Shown in pieces: positions 29,173 to 37,610 of a stretch of DNA of 64,000 nucleotides. Every line of letters begins with the position of its first letter. The stretch's first letter is position 1. Source of the stretch: Paenibacillus polymyxa M1 (GTDB lineage: Bacteria > Bacillota > Bacilli > Paenibacillales > Paenibacillaceae); the NCBI RefSeq assembly GCF_000237325.1, contig NC_017542.1:301001-365000 (forward strand). Reading direction: 5' to 3'. Made by a program: the position numbers and the translations under genes. Under the pieces are notes generated by a model. It was not told the origin of the DNA. It worked only from the letters and a program-made list of their open reading frames with translations, and searched no databases.

Positions 29173-29997
29173 TTATTTTACCGAGCCGACCATACCTGCG
29201 ACAAAGTGCTTCTGCATTAGGAAGAATACCAGTGCAGTCGGCAATGTGGACAGGACAATGGCGATCATGATAACGCCGTAGTCCGGTGCATAGCTGGAGC
29301 CGAGGTTCGAGATCAACAGCGGGATGGTTTGATTTTCTGGCGTTTGCAGTACAATCAGAGGCCAGAGGTAGTTGTTCCAGCTGGACATGAACGTGATGAT
29401 TGCGGCAGCGGCATAGGTTGTTTTCATCGTAGGCATATACACCCGGAAGAACAGACCCAGCTCGGATAATCCATCCATCCGCCCAGCTTCCAGCAGATCC
29501 TTGGGAAACATCTTGGTGCTTTGACGGAAAAAGAAGATCAGGAACGCCGTAGTTACGGTCGGAATAACGACAGAAGAGAGCGTATCAATGCCGATCCATG
29601 GTATGACATTAGAAATGCTGCCGAACATCCGGTAAAGCGGGATCATGATTGCCGCAAACGGAATCATCATCGACATCAGCAGGATATTGAAGACAACGTC
29701 TTTCGCTTTGCTTCTGTAAATTTCAAAGCCATAGCCAGCCAGTGATGCAATGAGCATAGCTAGCAACGTCGTTGAGATGGAAACCTTTGCAGAATTACTG
29801 AGTGCAGTAACGATGTCTACTTGTTCCAGCAGATTGTGCATGTTATCCATCAGATGGGAGCCAGGCAGAAGTTTGCCTTTCGTCACATCGACTGACAGGT
29901 TCGTGGAGCTGGATAGCATCCACAGGAACGGGAAAATCGAAATGAATGATACAAGAATCAGAAAGGCGTACGTAAATGCTCTTTTTGTTTTCATCAT
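29173..29997 (-). CDS. ABC sugar transporter permease (MalG type)
   Basis: A 274-residue inner-membrane permease of carbohydrate uptake family CUT1, six predicted helices, with the EAA loop EAGRMDGLSELGLFFRVYMPTMK that contacts the ATPase. It begins with ATG overlapping the TGA of the previous permease by 4 bp (ATGA), so both are translationally coupled. The ATPase is not encoded here, as usual for CUT1 systems that share an MsmX-type ATPase. Substrate is probably a galactoside because lacZ follows 51 bp later. Confidence 0.93.
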   Translation of the reverse strand: MMKTKRAFTYAFLILVSFISIFPFLWMLSSSTNLSVDVTKGKLLPGSHLMDNMHNLLEQVDIVTALSNSAKVSISTTLLAMLIASLAGYGFEIYRSKAKDVVFNILLMSMMIPFAAIMIPLYRMFGSISNVIPWIGIDTLSSVVIPTVTTAFLIFFFRQSTKMFPKDLLEAGRMDGLSELGLFFRVYMPTMKTTYAAAAIITFMSSWNNYLWPLIVLQTPENQTIPLLISNLGSSYAPDYGVIMIAIVLSTLPTALVFFLMQKHFVAGMVGSVK

Positions 29998-30890
29998 TTT
30001 TTCTCACCTGCCACTTTAAACTGGATAATCGACAAGATAATGATCATAATGACGATGGAATAAGATACGGTCGCCGCATAACCAAAGTCGGATGAATACT
30101 TGAAGGACAGATTATAGATATATTGCGAAATAGAAGATGTCGCGTTACCGGGCCCACCCTTCGTAATATTCATAATTTCATCGAAGAGCTGGAGTGTACC
30201 AATCGTCGATGTAATCGAGGTGAACAGGATAATCGGCTTAAGCAGTGGAACGGTAATGCTGAAAAACTGCCGAATCGGGGAAGCTCCGTCAATGCGGGCT
30301 GCTTCGTAGATAGAGCTGTCAATGTTCTGAAGACCCGACAGATAAAAGATCATGTTGTACCCAGTCCAGCGCCATGTGATCGCAATAATAATTGTTACTT
30401 TGGCCCAGAAAGGATCTGTAATCCATTGGATTGGCGTACCAATCACATGCAGATTCAGCAACAAGGAGTTTACCAAACCGTCAGATGAGAACAGATACTT
30501 GAAAACAACCGAATAGGCTACAAGAGATGTGATACACGGTAAGAAGATGGCAGTGCGGAAAAAGCCCTTGAACTTCAGGTTTTTATCGTTCAACAATACG
30601 GAAATGAACAGAGCCAGAATGACCATTAAAGGTACCTGGAAAATTAAGTAGATAAACGTATTCTTTACGGCGGTGATGAACATTTTGTCGGTGAACAGGC
30701 GCTTATAGTTATCAATGCCGTTAAAACTCAGATTAGACCCTGTACCCGTTTTAAAGGATAAGATCAGCGCCTGGATCATCGGATAGAAATAAAAAGCGGC
30801 AATCATGATCACTGCGATGGATATGAACAACCATCCTGTCATACCTGCTTTGAGACGTGTTGTAGTCATTTTGGGCGCGGCTGTCTTCAT
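29994..30890 (-). CDS. ABC sugar transporter permease (MalF type)
   Basis: A 298-residue permease with six predicted helices and the EAA motif EAARIDGASPIRQFFSITVPLLKP. Paired with the MalG-type permease whose start overlaps its stop. Preceded by AGGGAG. The first residues (MKTAAPKMTTTRLKAGMTGWLF) precede helix 1, as usual for CUT1 MalF-type proteins without the extra N-terminal helices of E. coli MalF. Confidence 0.93.
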   Translation of the reverse strand: MKTAAPKMTTTRLKAGMTGWLFISIAVIMIAAFYFYPMIQALILSFKTGTGSNLSFNGIDNYKRLFTDKMFITAVKNTFIYLIFQVPLMVILALFISVLLNDKNLKFKGFFRTAIFLPCITSLVAYSVVFKYLFSSDGLVNSLLLNLHVIGTPIQWITDPFWAKVTIIIAITWRWTGYNMIFYLSGLQNIDSSIYEAARIDGASPIRQFFSITVPLLKPIILFTSITSTIGTLQLFDEIMNITKGGPGNATSSISQYIYNLSFKYSSDFGYAATVSYSIVIMIIILSIIQFKVAGEKK

Positions 30891-30916
30891 ACCATGTCAA
30901 CTCCCTATGCAGCAAT

Positions 30917-30946
30917 AAAACCTTGAACTCGCAAGCCCAAGGTTTT
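30917..30946 (-). terminator. inverted repeat between binding-protein and permease genes
   Basis: A perfect 9-bp repeat (30917-30925 with 30938-30946) with a 12-base loop lies in the gap between the solute-binding protein and the first permease gene; the minus strand reads TTTTA at its end. Such hairpins usually lower downstream expression or protect the 3' end of the binding-protein mRNA, giving more binding protein than permease. Confidence 0.5.
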
Positions 30947-30991
30947 AAGTGCTTATCGTTTTATTGTTTAGCCTTGGCTAGATGGACTGTC

Positions 30992-32281
30992 TTATTTAAG
31001 CTGTGCTTCCGCTTGTCCTTGAGCGTCCTTCAGAACTGTGTCTACATCTTTCCCGTTCAGGTAGTTTTGAATTTCAACGGTCATGATGTCCTCAATGGCA
31101 TAAGTGTGCAGGCCATAATTGACTTTTGGAACTTGTTTAGTCCAATCAGCAAACTTCTTATACACTTTGTCGCCACCGAAGTAAGCATCTTCCACGTCAT
31201 AAGCTTTACCGCTGGAAGCAGCGTTCAATGAACCGACAATTCCGATTTTGCTCAGCATATCTTGATACAGCTCTGGATCTGAACCGAATGTTTCTTTCAG
31301 GAAATCAGCAGCGGTATCTTGACCGTCCGAGTTGAGGACATACCAGGAGCTGCCGCCGAGGCTGGAAGCATTCACGGATTCAGGTATATTTTTCAGCTTA
31401 GGGAAAGGAACTACAGCCCATTTACCGGATTGCGAAGCTTCAGCTTTAATCGAAGGCGTAATCCAGTTACCTGTAGGTACGGAAGCAACTGCACCGCTGT
31501 TGAACGCGGCCAAGAATTGACTCCAGTCGGCATTCATTTTAACAATGTTAGCGTCGAACAAGGATTTGTACGTCAAGAGTGCTTCCTTCAGAGCTGGGTT
31601 ACCAGCCAGGTTTGGTGTTTTACCGTCTTCTTTCAGGTACCAAGAACCTGCAGTTTGGATCATGCCACGGATCAGACCCAGGTCATTCGGATCTTGAGTC
31701 AGCATATCTTTGCCTGTTTTCTGTTTTACAGCTTTACCGATTTCAATAAATTTGTCCCAATCAATATTGGTCAAGTCCGCTACTTTGTAGCCGGCTTGTT
31801 CCAGATAGTCCGTTCTTACATACAATCCCATAACACCGGAGTCGAATGGAACACCGTATTGCTTGCCGTTGTAGCTAGTCGGTCCGATTTTATAATCAGC
31901 GAAGTCGGATGCTTTGATCGAATTAGTCATATCATGGAAAGAATCGGGATAGGCTTGCAGGAAGTTCTGTGCCCGGTAATCCTCAATTAGAACCACGTTC
32001 GGCAATCCTTTAGTAGAACCGGAGTTGAGGCCGGCATTCATTTTTTGTACGATATCATTTTGAGCATATTCAACAATGTTTACGGTTACATCTGGATGTT
32101 TGGCAACATAGCGATCTTTTGCCAGCTTCAGGGCTGCGATATTAAAGTTCGGGTCCCAAGCCCAGACTGTGATTTCTTTCTTGCCTGAATCTGTGGTCGT
32201 AGCTGCTTTCTCGGAATTGCTGGAGCACGCGGATAGCAAGATCAAGCTTGCGATCAGCAGAAGGAAAGACATTTTTTTCAT
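30992..32281 (-). CDS. extracellular sugar-binding lipoprotein of an ABC importer
   Basis: A 429-residue solute-binding protein of family 1 (MalE-like). Lipoprotein signal at the N terminus with lipobox LSAC (LLLIASLILLSACSSNSEKA); the Cys becomes lipid-anchored outside. The body shows typical features such as ITVWAWDPNFNIAALKLAKDRYVAKHPDVTVNIVEY and GLPNVVLIEDYRAQNFLQ. The ATG at 32281 is preferred to the TTG at 32290 because AGGGGT is directly adjacent to the latter. First gene of the importer/lacZ operon and behind two cre-like sites. The ligand is inferred to be a galactose-containing oligosaccharide. Confidence 0.93.
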   Translation of the reverse strand: MKKMSFLLLIASLILLSACSSNSEKAATTTDSGKKEITVWAWDPNFNIAALKLAKDRYVAKHPDVTVNIVEYAQNDIVQKMNAGLNSGSTKGLPNVVLIEDYRAQNFLQAYPDSFHDMTNSIKASDFADYKIGPTSYNGKQYGVPFDSGVMGLYVRTDYLEQAGYKVADLTNIDWDKFIEIGKAVKQKTGKDMLTQDPNDLGLIRGMIQTAGSWYLKEDGKTPNLAGNPALKEALLTYKSLFDANIVKMNADWSQFLAAFNSGAVASVPTGNWITPSIKAEASQSGKWAVVPFPKLKNIPESVNASSLGGSSWYVLNSDGQDTAADFLKETFGSDPELYQDMLSKIGIVGSLNAASSGKAYDVEDAYFGGDKVYKKFADWTKQVPKVNYGLHTYAIEDIMTVEIQNYLNGKDVDTVLKDAQGQAEAQLK

Positions 32282-32332
32282 TTTGTTCAACCCCTACTCT
32301 TTTTTTATATGTTGCTAATCATAGAACTTTTT

Positions 32333-32347
32333 TTGAAAGCGGTTACC
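32333..32347. promoter_or_regulatory. cre-like site 1 upstream of the ABC importer operon
   Basis: TTGAAAGCGGTTACC fits WTGNAANCGNWNNCW except at the last base. It lies 52 bp before the start of the binding protein gene, where CcpA would block elongation or initiation. Confidence 0.55.
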
Positions 32348-32438
32348 TTGTTTATGAATTTAGTTTATCATCCTTGCTTTGCTGGCAGTTAGGAATATCT
32401 TTATACAGATTGGTCTTATTATTATGATTTATCTAAAA

Positions 32439-32453
32439 AGGTACCGCTTACAT
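32439..32453. promoter_or_regulatory. cre site 2 upstream of the ABC importer operon
   Basis: On the minus strand ATGTAAGCGGTACCT is a full match to the CcpA site consensus WTGNAANCGNWNNCW. It is about 106 bp upstream of cre-like site 1. Two spaced sites would fit strong glucose repression of the operon. Confidence 0.6.
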
Positions 32454-32482
32454 TTGTACTTTCTTTAGTTTTAGGTACTTTT

Positions 32483-32566
32483 TATAGACTGAACTAAAGT
32501 TCTTCACGAAGCATCATTCCGCCCACTCCGTTCTTGTTTCACCTTCTTTGTTTAGTTCAGCCTATA
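32483..32566. repeat. 84-bp imperfect palindromic element after the histidine kinase gene
   Basis: TATAGACTGAACTAAA (32483-32498) and TTTAGTTCAGCCTATA (32551-32566) are 16-base inverted repeats with one mismatch, separated by 52 bases with no obvious coding content. It starts 3 bases after the kinase stop codon. The minus strand has no T run, so it is not a normal terminator of that gene; it may be an mRNA-stabilising hairpin or a small palindromic repeat element. Confidence 0.5.
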
Positions 32567-32569
32567 TTT

Positions 32570-34384
32570 TTATGGGGTAGGAGGGACGGGTTTTAGGATC
32601 AGTGGCAGGGTCATTCTTACTTTGGTGCCCTCGCCCTTCTTGCTGGAGATGGTTACGCCATATTCTTCTCCATACAGAAGGGTAATGCGATTGTGTACAT
32701 TCTGGATGCCGATGCCCGTAAATAGTTGGCGCTTGCTCTTGGGATTCGGCAGTCCGTCTTGCACTGTATGCCCATCCAAATCCATACCGTCTCCATCGTC
32801 GACCACTTCACAGATTAATGTATCATCCGTTTTGGACACCAATATATAGATGTGCCCTGCATTCTTCTCATTAAAGGCATGGAAAAAGGAGTTTTCGATG
32901 AAAGGCTGAATGATGAGTTTGGGCACATGGTACTCCAGACAATCGGGGGATACAAAGTAATTCACTTGTACCCGTTGCCCGTAACGTACATGATTAATAA
33001 ATACATAATTTTGCATGTTGGCCATTTCCTGCTCGATGGTGATCGTTTCGCTCACATTGCTGATTGTATTTTGCAGCAGGGAAATGAGCGCATTAATCGT
33101 CTCGGCGGCGGTTTCCTTGTTTCCTTTGAGCACGAGCATTTTGATGGAAGCCAATGTATTGTACAGAAAATGTGGATTGATCTGCCGTTGTAGTGCAGCA
33201 AGCTCTGCATTTCGTTGGCCTTTTTGCGTTTCTAAAAGCTTACGAATATAATCATTTAGTTCATCGAGCATGTAGTTGTATGCATGACTTAGTTGTCTGA
33301 CCTCATAGCTGCCTGTGACCGGGATATAATTATCAAAATTTTTCTCGCGTATCGTCGACATTTGCTTGACCAGCCGAGTCAGTGAACGGATCAGGCGACG
33401 GGAAATGAGGAAAACAATCACCAAAGCAATCAGTACAATGGCGATGCAGATCCATACTACAGATTTAACGTCAATAATTTGCCCAACCGCCGTTTGTCTA
33501 TCGATCATGTTCACCAGATAAAAATCAAATGAAGGAATATAGTTGGAAAGGACGATACTCTCCTTATTCATCACATCCGCATTAATATAGTTCAGTCCCT
33601 GTTCATTGATTTTGGTGGCATAGCCCAGCAGTTCACTGGAGCGTTGTCCGATCAGGTCCTGGCGGTTGCTTGATACAATCAGTCCTGATTTGTCCATAAT
33701 AAGCACATCATTACCGTTACTCGTGAAATTGTTATAAAAACGCCGAAATTCCGGCTCTCGGATAGCGATGTAGATCATACCGTACATGGTGCCGCTCGTT
33801 CGCTCCATAAATACTTTGGAGGCGATAATATAGGGGGTTGGCTTTTGTGCGGTGCTATTCATTTGTTGATGAAACAACTCCGTATCCATTTGATACATAA
33901 GCTGTGCTGGCCGTGCCACGCTTCGGGCTGTAATGGAACTGCTCTTAAGCTGTTCCGCAGTTACAGGCCAATAGGACGAGTCGGAGTAAAAGCTCCGACC
34001 GTTCATCCCTGTTACAGCGACACCGACATCATAAGCATCGACGTTCGATTTAATTTGCTTCATTTGCTGTGCCATACCAAAGTAAATCCTTGCCGAGTTA
34101 ATCGAGTCAGATTGGCCGCCAGTCAAATAGTTTTTGACGGTTCCATTTTCCGAAGCATGGGTTACAGCATTCACGATAGAGTCATTGAAGGATTCAAAGC
34201 TGGATTGAATCTGGCTAAGCACCTTGGCATTCGTAATACTGAATGTCTCAGCGAATAGTCGTTCAGACATTCGAATCGTCACCAAAGAGGTCAGCAAGGA
34301 CACCGCAGTGATGCTGATCACCATAACAATAAAGATTTTGAAGAACAGACCTTGATATTTGATCTTGTGGATATATCTTTTCAT
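32570..34384 (-). CDS. YesM-type sensor histidine kinase
   Basis: A 604-residue membrane kinase: transmembrane segment about 14-37, extracellular dCache-like sensor about 40-300, second transmembrane segment about 305-328, HAMP about 330-385, His_kinase domain with phospho-acceptor His405 in LQRQINPHFLYNTLASIK, and an HATPase domain (LIIQPFIENSFFHAF N-box, DDGDGMD, GIGIQNVHNRI). It lies 39 bp after its response regulator gene and just upstream of the sugar importer operon, so it probably senses the sugar or its binding protein and activates that operon. The ribosome binding site is weak. Confidence 0.93.
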   Translation of the reverse strand: MKRYIHKIKYQGLFFKIFIVMVISITAVSLLTSLVTIRMSERLFAETFSITNAKVLSQIQSSFESFNDSIVNAVTHASENGTVKNYLTGGQSDSINSARIYFGMAQQMKQIKSNVDAYDVGVAVTGMNGRSFYSDSSYWPVTAEQLKSSSITARSVARPAQLMYQMDTELFHQQMNSTAQKPTPYIIASKVFMERTSGTMYGMIYIAIREPEFRRFYNNFTSNGNDVLIMDKSGLIVSSNRQDLIGQRSSELLGYATKINEQGLNYINADVMNKESIVLSNYIPSFDFYLVNMIDRQTAVGQIIDVKSVVWICIAIVLIALVIVFLISRRLIRSLTRLVKQMSTIREKNFDNYIPVTGSYEVRQLSHAYNYMLDELNDYIRKLLETQKGQRNAELAALQRQINPHFLYNTLASIKMLVLKGNKETAAETINALISLLQNTISNVSETITIEQEMANMQNYVFINHVRYGQRVQVNYFVSPDCLEYHVPKLIIQPFIENSFFHAFNEKNAGHIYILVSKTDDTLICEVVDDGDGMDLDGHTVQDGLPNPKSKRQLFTGIGIQNVHNRITLLYGEEYGVTISSKKGEGTKVRMTLPLILKPVPPTP

Positions 34385-34423
34385 ATTTAATCTCTTTTCT
34401 GCTGGCAGATATGCGCTTGCTCT

Positions 34424-35989
34424 CTAATGGAGATGCTCCCGGCGGTACTGGCTGGGTGAGTAGCCCTTCACTTTTTTGAACACTTTAGTAAAATAGCTGG
34501 GGTCCGAATAACCTACTGTACTACTAATATCTGAAATGGGCAGCGTCCCCGATCGCAGTAATTCAGCAGCCTTCTCAACCCGGATTTTGTTCAGATACTC
34601 GCTAAATCCCTCTGTATGGTGTGCCGTAAAATAACTGGACAAATAAGAGGGGTTAAAATGAAAATATTGCCCAAGGGTCGTCAAATTGAGTGTTTCAGCA
34701 TGATGTTCCTCAATATACTCCAGCAGTTTTTTCATGCTTGCACTACTTCCTTGCTGTGTTTTGGCCAGGATCTGTCGGTTCGCTTCCTCCAAAAAAGTCT
34801 CCAGCAACCGCACGGCTTCATGTACATGAGGAGCATCATTAATTGTTTTGAAATACGAATATTTCGCCGCATCCAGCTCCTTCATATCATACCCCTGATT
34901 CCCGAGCAAAATTGTAATGTTGAACACGATATTTCCGAGCAGCGATTTGAATTCAAAAGCGGTAGAGGTATAGTTGCCGGACATGGCGGCTACATAGGAC
35001 CTCAAATCCTGAAAAGCCGTATCAAAATGCTCACGCTTCATCTCTTCCGTAAACTGTTTTAGGTTAAACGAACTATTCACCTGAACAGGCTGAGGGAGTT
35101 CATCTTCCATCAGTAGCGCTGTCTCTGGGAAATAAAAGCGGTAACTCAGTAATTTGGGAAGCTCATCCTGATAGACATTGCTAATCTGGTTAAAATCATC
35201 AAATAGATGGCTGACCGCCCAGCCTGTCTGTGGCTCGACCTGCTTCGTCTCTTGAGCAACTTCCCTAACCGCAGCCATCCAGGCGTCTAATTCCCGTGGC
35301 TCCAAATTGGCTAAAAAAACAGCTGTATAGACATCAGATGGCAGTTGTCGCAGAACCATGTGTTCACAGGCAGAGGCTAACCGATCTGTAAGCTTGGAAA
35401 ATAGGTCCGAAGCAGAGGTAGTAGTAGAGCGCCCCTTATCTTGCTGTACCGACTGTTCTATACCTATGAGCGCAAAACGGGGATAAGGAAATGCTTGCTT
35501 CAGCAGTTCAGCGTCATAATCTATGCTATAGCCGGAAGTCAATTTTTCGATCACATGATCTATCGTAATTCGATTATTCCCGGCATCTTCCTGATACTGA
35601 ATGGATGGGATTTTGCGGGCCGTTCGCTGAAGCACTTGAAGCAGCTCATCTGTGTCCAACTTGGGCTTCAAAATATAGTCAGCCACACCTTGCTGAAAGG
35701 TGGAGCGTACGTAATTAAACTCGCCGTAGCTGCTGAGCACAATGACCTCGATATCTGGATAGTTCTGTCTGACTATGCGTGTCAGCTCCTCGCCGTCCAT
35801 GATCGGCATCACGATATCCGTTATGATAATATGAGGACGTAAGGCTTCAATCAGCTCCAGCGCCTCTTTCCCGTTGGAGGCCTCACCTACAATTCGAAAT
35901 CCGTATTGTTCCCACGACAAATGATGCTTGATCCCTTGCCGTACCAATATCTCATCATCTACAATCAAAATGTTGCATAGCTCATTCAT
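34424..35989 (-). CDS. YesN-type response regulator with AraC output domain
   Basis: A 521-residue regulator: receiver domain 1-125 (ILIVDDEILVRQGIK; phospho-acceptor Asp58 in IIITDIVMP; LSSYGEF; ADYILKPK), a long helical linker of about 280 residues, and a C-terminal AraC helix-turn-helix pair (ISDISSTVGYSDPSYFTKVFKKVKGYSPSQYRREH). Start 35989 has GGAGAG 7 bases upstream; the in-frame ATG at 36004 contains that ribosome binding site and is rejected. Forms a two-component system with the YesM-type kinase that follows and likely activates the importer/lacZ operon. Confidence 0.93.
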   Translation of the reverse strand: MNELCNILIVDDEILVRQGIKHHLSWEQYGFRIVGEASNGKEALELIEALRPHIIITDIVMPIMDGEELTRIVRQNYPDIEVIVLSSYGEFNYVRSTFQQGVADYILKPKLDTDELLQVLQRTARKIPSIQYQEDAGNNRITIDHVIEKLTSGYSIDYDAELLKQAFPYPRFALIGIEQSVQQDKGRSTTTSASDLFSKLTDRLASACEHMVLRQLPSDVYTAVFLANLEPRELDAWMAAVREVAQETKQVEPQTGWAVSHLFDDFNQISNVYQDELPKLLSYRFYFPETALLMEDELPQPVQVNSSFNLKQFTEEMKREHFDTAFQDLRSYVAAMSGNYTSTAFEFKSLLGNIVFNITILLGNQGYDMKELDAAKYSYFKTINDAPHVHEAVRLLETFLEEANRQILAKTQQGSSASMKKLLEYIEEHHAETLNLTTLGQYFHFNPSYLSSYFTAHHTEGFSEYLNKIRVEKAAELLRSGTLPISDISSTVGYSDPSYFTKVFKKVKGYSPSQYRREHLH

Positions 35990-36175
35990 GACAGCACTCT
36001 CCATAATTATATCTATTCAAAAAAGACGCCATTAAGGCGAGGGCCTAATCACCTGCCGGACACAGTTGATAACGCTTCCAACTTTAACTAAAAACGAATG
36101 CATTAATCTTTACATGCTAACATAAACGACAGGGTGATTCCAAAGATAATTTAGTTCAAATGGCATATAAAAGAC

Positions 36176-36207
36176 AAAAAAGGCTGCCGAGAAAATCTCG
36201 ACAGCCT
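36176..36207 (-). terminator. terminator after udk
   Basis: On the minus strand an AGGCTGTCGAG/CTCGGCAGCCT hairpin is followed by T6, 18 bases after the udk stop. Confidence 0.88.
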
Positions 36208-36224
36208 GAACAACCGGGATTACT

Positions 36225-36860
36225 TTATACAGTACCCCATGTCCGATCTCCTGCCAAATATTTTTCAGTCAAAATAGACAGCAGTTGAATACCGACCTCG
36301 TTATGTCCTCCCTCAGGAAGGATCAGGTCGGCGTATTTCTTGGAAGGCTCAATAAATGCCTCGTGCATTGGCTTAACCGTCGTCAAATAGTGATCATGGA
36401 TCGAATGGATGGTGCGACCGCGTTCCTCAATATCGCGAAGAACCCGACGAAGAATGCGCACATCAGGATCCGTATCCACAAATACCTTAATATCAAGCAG
36501 GCTGCGGAGTTTTTCGTCTGACAGTACGTGCAGACCTTCCAACATAACGATATGATTTGGTAAAAGCTCTACCGTCTCGTCCGTGGAGCGGGCATGAACC
36601 GTAAAGTCATACACGGGCGCTTGAGTTGCTTGTCCTTTTTTTAGACATTGGAGATGCTCAATCAGCAAGTCGTTGTCAAAGGCAAACGGATGATCATAGT
36701 TGACCAAAGCACGTTCGTCATAACTCAGATGTGAATGGTCTTTATAGTAGTTATCCTGAGATATGAAAGTCACTTTATTAGATCCCAGACGCTCAACGAC
36801 AGCGCGTGCGACCGTCGATTTACCGGAACCTGTACCGCCGGCAATACCAATAATAAGCAT
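36225..36860 (-). CDS. udk: uridine kinase
   Basis: A 211-residue P-loop kinase that phosphorylates uridine and cytidine to UMP/CMP (pyrimidine salvage, cytosol). Walker A GIAGGTGSGKST at residues 5-16, the family-specific ISQDNYYKDHSHLSYDERALVNYDHPFAFD stretch, the VYDFTVHAR substrate loop and VFVDTDPDVRILRRVLRDIEERGR lid. Length and motifs are those of bacterial Udk. Single gene with its own terminator. Confidence 0.97.
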   Translation of the reverse strand: MLIIGIAGGTGSGKSTVARAVVERLGSNKVTFISQDNYYKDHSHLSYDERALVNYDHPFAFDNDLLIEHLQCLKKGQATQAPVYDFTVHARSTDETVELLPNHIVMLEGLHVLSDEKLRSLLDIKVFVDTDPDVRILRRVLRDIEERGRTIHSIHDHYLTTVKPMHEAFIEPSKKYADLILPEGGHNEVGIQLLSILTEKYLAGDRTWGTV

Positions 36861-36935
36861 GGCGTTTCACTTACCCTTCCCTAAATGTATCCCGATACAA
36901 CTAAAGTATTGTAGCACAATGCACACTTTTTTTCA

Positions 36936-37457
36936 TCACTGTTGCGCGTTGTATTTCTTCCATTTCCGTATCTTGGCTCTGAATGTTTTAAACGGTGCTA
37001 CAGAGTTGATGTGAATCCATCTCGCCATAGGCCAGTTCGGATTAGTGCCTGTCCACTTGTGAACGCCCTGGGTGAAGAGTTCTTCATGACTGAGTGTGTC
37101 CACCCAATTCAGCCACGTTTGCTCAGCCAGCTTGAGCATATTTCGTAATTCATATAGAGAGTGGTCGGAATAGGTCTTGTAGAATGATTGGTATAGTTCG
37201 CCTAGTCTATTCCACTTATAATTCGGGGCGGGCATGATGACGGTTTTTCCCTCCTGTTCGTCTCTGTCCCAACTCATGACAAGATGAAGCCATCCGAGCT
37301 GGTAGGCAATCATCTCTGCGGGTGTTTTATCGACTTCGTCGATTCGAGTATCCTTGTGGCTTTCGTCGATCTCTTGGAACTCACTGTCAAACCGTAAGTA
37401 GGAGGTATGAATGGCTTCTTTTAACTCTGATTTGGAAGCATATTCGTAGCTAGACAT
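36936..37457 (-). CDS. ClbS/DfsB family (DUF1706) four-helix-bundle protein
   Basis: A 173-residue soluble protein resembling the ClbS/DfsB family: SKSELKEAIHTSYLRFDSEFQEID at the start, MIAYQLGWLHLVMSWDRDEQEGKTVIMPAPNYKWNRLGELYQSFY in the middle, and WPMARWIHINSVAPFKTFRAKIRKWKK at the end. The fold is DinB-like. ClbS hydrolyses colibactin in E. coli, and DfsB relatives are linked to iron-sulfur repair, but most members are uncharacterised; here the role is unknown. Good AAGGAG before the ATG. Confidence 0.85.
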   Translation of the reverse strand: MSSYEYASKSELKEAIHTSYLRFDSEFQEIDESHKDTRIDEVDKTPAEMIAYQLGWLHLVMSWDRDEQEGKTVIMPAPNYKWNRLGELYQSFYKTYSDHSLYELRNMLKLAEQTWLNWVDTLSHEELFTQGVHKWTGTNPNWPMARWIHINSVAPFKTFRAKIRKWKKYNAQQ

Positions 37458-37540
37458 CTAATCGCTCCTTTACATGATATGGGTGATACTCACTCCTTTA
37501 TATGTACCATTCTCAATATGACAACCGTATGTCTTATTCA

Positions 37541-37576
37541 AAAATAAAAATATTGAGCCCGCATTGTGCGGGCTCA
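37541..37576 (-). terminator. terminator after the NmrA-like gene
   Basis: A perfect 10-bp stem (37554-37563 with 37567-37576) with a run of T/A-rich sequence (complement of AAAAATAAAAATA) on the minus strand, 34 bases after the stop of the NmrA-like gene. Confidence 0.85.
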
Positions 37577-37610
37577 TACCTGGGGACGGTGTAGATGGTG
37601 TTTAAAGATT

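Noticed and set aside
31319..31990. 223-codon plus-strand frame opposite the sugar-binding lipoprotein
   Set aside because: Antisense shadow; the minus-strand product has a lipobox and clear family similarity.
36005..36224. 220-bp gap between the response regulator and udk searched for RNA elements
   Set aside because: Only the udk terminator is clear; short AACTAAA/TTTAGTT echoes were seen but no defined structure.
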